From: an uncultured Opitutia bacterium
Lineage (GTDB): Bacteria > Verrucomicrobiota > Verrucomicrobiia > Opitutales > UBA953
Direction: 5' to 3'
Length of the DNA stretch: 16,907 bases
NCBI GenBank assembly: GCA_903882335.1
Contig: CAIRWP010000237.1
Span: 1 to 16,907 of the forward strand
Shown: piece by piece, positions 15,324-16,907 of the stretch
How positions within the stretch are numbered: the stretch's first letter is position 1
Layout of the letters: each line of letters begins with the position of its first letter
Translations under genes and position numbers: made by a program
The notes under the pieces: generated by a model
What the model saw: only the letters and a program-made list of their open reading frames with translations
Databases searched by the model: none
Told to the model about the DNA's origin: nothing

Positions 15324-16067
15324 TCAGTAGACATACCTCAGCACGAGCGAATTGAAGAAAATCCGGTTGGCGAAGTCCCCGGGCTTGCGCGGATCGTATC
15401 CGCCGAAGAACAACCTGATCCCGGCGTCGAGCTGCGAGGTCGCGCCGGCCTTCCGACGCAGGCCGAAGTAGACATCGAACAACCCGTCCAACAAGACGTT
15501 GCCACGGTGGCCGGGCAGGAAATCGGAGCGGGTCACGAATTCGAGATTCTCCCCCAGCCTCCGGGTTGCCTCGAGATTAAAGACCGGGAGGACCATGAAA
15601 TCGTTGGTCGTGAAACCCTGCCCGCTACCGCGGAAAGTCACTTCGGCATACCTCGCCAACAGCGAACCGCCCAACCGGAGGGAGCCGTCCTTGCTTTCGC
15701 CGAAAAAAGCCTTGTTGGCGCTGAAACGGATCGTGTGGAACTGGTAATCCATCGTGGCGGCGTCTCCGGCGTTGAACGTCTGCCCCTTGGCGGAGAAGTC
15801 CGCCTTGAGCGTGTCCGCATAGCTCACCGAAAGCGGTTGCAGGACGACGCCGTAGTTCCAGTCGCCTTCCTTCACGAGCCAGTATTCCAGCCTCAACGTC
15901 GCGGCGGTCTGCCCCCAACCGCGGGTGGCGTCACCTTGCTCAAAGCCGCTGATCTTCATCCCGCGGGTGGAAATCAGACCGGCCTCCACTTCCAGACGAC
16001 CGGTGTATTCGGAGGCCTGAGCACCCGTGGCGAGGCTCAGAAGGAGGAAGAGGAAATTCTGCTTCAT
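15324..16067 (-). CDS. Putative outer-membrane beta-barrel protein of unknown function
   Basis: 247 residues from ATG 16067, which gives a clean signal peptide (1-19, cleavage near AQASEY). An in-frame ATG at 16091 would add eight residues. The mature protein alternates polar and aromatic or hydrophobic residues in short strands, for example RLEVEAGLISTRG, ATLRLEYWLV, NYGVVLQPLSVSY and LDAGIRLFFGGY. It ends in SLVLRYVY, with a terminal aromatic residue as expected for Bam-assembled barrels. I counted no Cys in the mature part. I do not recognise a named family; size and strand number suggest a 10-12-stranded barrel, which is inference. It converges on the lipocalin gene. Its upstream region is the 313-nt gap shared with the divergent PVC gene. 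Confidence 0.7.
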   Translation of the reverse strand: MKQNFLFLLLSLATGAQASEYTGRLEVEAGLISTRGMKISGFEQGDATRGWGQTAATLRLEYWLVKEGDWNYGVVLQPLSVSYADTLKADFSAKGQTFNAGDAATMDYQFHTIRFSANKAFFGESKDGSLRLGGSLLARYAEVTFRGSGQGFTTNDFMVLPVFNLEATRRLGENLEFVTRSDFLPGHRGNVLLDGLFDVYFGLRRKAGATSQLDAGIRLFFGGYDPRKPGDFANRIFFNSLVLRYVY

Positions 16068-16380
16068 GGCGATAGGGCTCAAAGTCTTCATGGAAGGCAG
16101 CCGCAAGCAAGCCCGCGTAGGATTGCCTCGATTGGGTGTCGAGGGAGTCCCGGACGCACGGCAGAGGGGACCTGCTGGCGACGGGCGGACATGGGCCCGA
16201 ACCAAGATGACGGCCAGCATCGACACAGTCATCAATGCAGACCTCCCTTCGGCCCTCCATCTGGACTGGCTTCATCTTCCATCATTTATAATATCCATGT
16301 GAGCAAAACGACACGGGTCGCATTCCTGCCACTTTTGAGTTTTGCGGCCTCGTCCTTTCTGCATTCCCTAGAAATCATCC
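16068..16380. other. 313-nt divergent intergenic region, no gene seen
   Basis: This gap lies between the divergent OMP and PVC-dehydrogenase genes. I see no supported coding region; open frames here do not look like proteins. The left two thirds are GC-rich. From about 16270 to 16380 the base composition becomes AT-richer than anywhere nearby, with a perfect TATAAT at 16287-16292. This patch is a likely regulatory zone. Confidence 0.5.
16262..16292 (+). promoter_or_regulatory. Candidate promoter for the right-end PVC dehydrogenase
   Basis: A perfect TATAAT -10 box (16287-16292) is preceded by TGGACT (16262-16267, four of six matches to TTGACA) with a long 19-nt spacer. Transcription from about 16299 would give a leader of some 80 nt before ATG 16381. 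The minus-strand reading of the same AT-rich patch could serve the OMP gene instead. Confidence 0.35.
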
Positions 16381-16907
16381 ATGCGGCACCTTCACGCACT
16401 CGCGCTCTGCGCGTCCCTCGTCCACGCGGCGTACGAACCGCTCAACGACAAGAATCGCCCCATCGCCGGCGAGCCCGCCCTTTCACCGGCCGAAAGCGCC
16501 GCGGCCCTTAAGGTCCCCGCCGGCTTCCGGGTCGAAGTGATCGTCGGCGAGCCCAAAATCGTCCAGCCCATCGCCTACACGATCGATGACCGTGGTCGCC
16601 TCTGGATCGTCGAGTGCACCAATTACCCGGCCAGCCCCGGCCAGCCCAAGGACCGCATCCTGGTCCTCGAGGATACCAAAGGCACCGGCACCTTCGACAA
16701 GCAGACGGTCTTCTGGGACAAGGCCACCTTCTCCAGCGGGATCGCCGTAGGCTTCGGCGGCGTCTGGCTCGGCTCTCCACCCAACCTGCTCTTCATCCCG
16801 ATCAAGGACGGCGATGAACCCAAGCCCGCCGGCGAACCGCAGGTCATGCTCGATGGCTGGATGAGCAACGATACGCACGAGACCCTGAACGACTTCATCT
16901 GGGGTCC
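16381..16907 (+). CDS. PVC-type membrane-bound dehydrogenase, N-terminal part (cut by window edge)
   Basis: 175 residues are visible from ATG 16381, which opens a signal peptide (MRHLHALALCASLVHA). The frame is open to the right edge, so the gene is incomplete. After a short linker the stretch AALKVPAGFRVEVIVGEP, then PIAYTIDDRGRLWIVECTNYP and DRILVLEDTKGTG, matches the start of the PVC dehydrogenase propeller. It parallels the stretch at residues 417-490 of the 1130-residue protein in this window (VAPGYKVELFASE, DGKGRLWVATTPTYP, LIILEDTDGDG). Unlike that protein it has no SGNH domain before the propeller. Family members often end in a CxxCH cytochrome c; that end lies outside the window. An oxidative role on sugars is a family-based inference. 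Confidence 0.88.
   Translation, partial: MRHLHALALCASLVHAAYEPLNDKNRPIAGEPALSPAESAAALKVPAGFRVEVIVGEPKIVQPIAYTIDDRGRLWIVECTNYPASPGQPKDRILVLEDTKGTGTFDKQTVFWDKATFSSGIAVGFGGVWLGSPPNLLFIPIKDGDEPKPAGEPQVMLDGWMSNDTHETLNDFIWG

Noticed and set aside
15240..16511. 423-codon plus-strand frame over the OMP gene
   Set aside because: It is antisense to the barrel gene with its good signal peptide, and overlaps the PVC gene start in another frame.
16299..16511. GTG-started frame with a signal-like opening (SKTTRVAFLPLL) before the right-end PVC gene
   Set aside because: It is out of frame with the PVC protein and becomes Arg/Pro-rich shadow after 16381. ATG 16381 itself opens a good signal peptide.
1..16907. 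CRISPR array, tRNA or rRNA genes
   Set aside because: No regularly spaced direct repeats, cloverleaf-like segments or rRNA-like conserved stretches were seen on reading through.

Overview
The window is GC-rich (about two thirds by eye) and gene-dense. It most likely comes from a member of the PVC superphylum, probably a Verrucomicrobiota bacterium. The reasons are two PVC-type membrane-bound dehydrogenase/cytochrome c proteins, and a set of Sec-exported carbohydrate esterases and glycoside hydrolases scattered on both strands without long operons. The phylum call is inference from gene content. I see no rRNA, tRNA, CRISPR array, integrase or complete insertion sequence.

Left part (1-4812): a partial exported SGNH/GDSL esterase reads leftward off the edge, with a good sigma-70-like promoter. 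A six-repeat exported beta-propeller protein follows. Its stop is 3 nt from the stop of a convergent YefM-YoeB toxin-antitoxin pair, in which the toxin has a GTG start. Next come a zinc-dependent cinnamyl-alcohol-type dehydrogenase and a sialidase-like protein with three Asp-boxes.

Middle (4813-10275): a sialate O-acetylesterase-family esterase converges on the sialidase gene. Divergent from it is a 1130-residue protein that joins a catalytically degenerate SGNH domain, a PVC dehydrogenase propeller, a helical repeat stretch and a C-terminal CxxCH cytochrome c. A nested palindrome of about 95 nt, resembling a REPIN-like mobile repeat, separates it from an alpha/beta-hydrolase of the acetylxylan-esterase type.

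Right part (10276-16907): a broken locus in which the N-terminal C39-like domain of a type I secretion ABC transporter abuts, out of frame, the last 65-70 residues of a TolC-family protein. Then come a small unrecognised ORF, a GH10 xylanase, a right-handed beta-helix protein, a short remnant that looks like the C-terminus of a chalcone-isomerase-like protein, a Blc-type lipocalin lipoprotein, an outer-membrane-barrel-like protein, and the start of a second PVC dehydrogenase cut by the window edge.

Taken together, the intact genes describe extracytoplasmic attack on acetylated plant or algal polysaccharide and possibly sialylated glycans: xylanase, acetylxylan-type esterase, beta-helix protein, two SGNH esterases and a sialidase. 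The PVC proteins may oxidise released sugars and pass electrons to a c-type heme. The strongest unexpected signals are the palindromic repeat, the collapsed secretion operon, the chalcone-isomerase-like remnant and the pseudo-enzymatic SGNH domain fused to a cytochrome.
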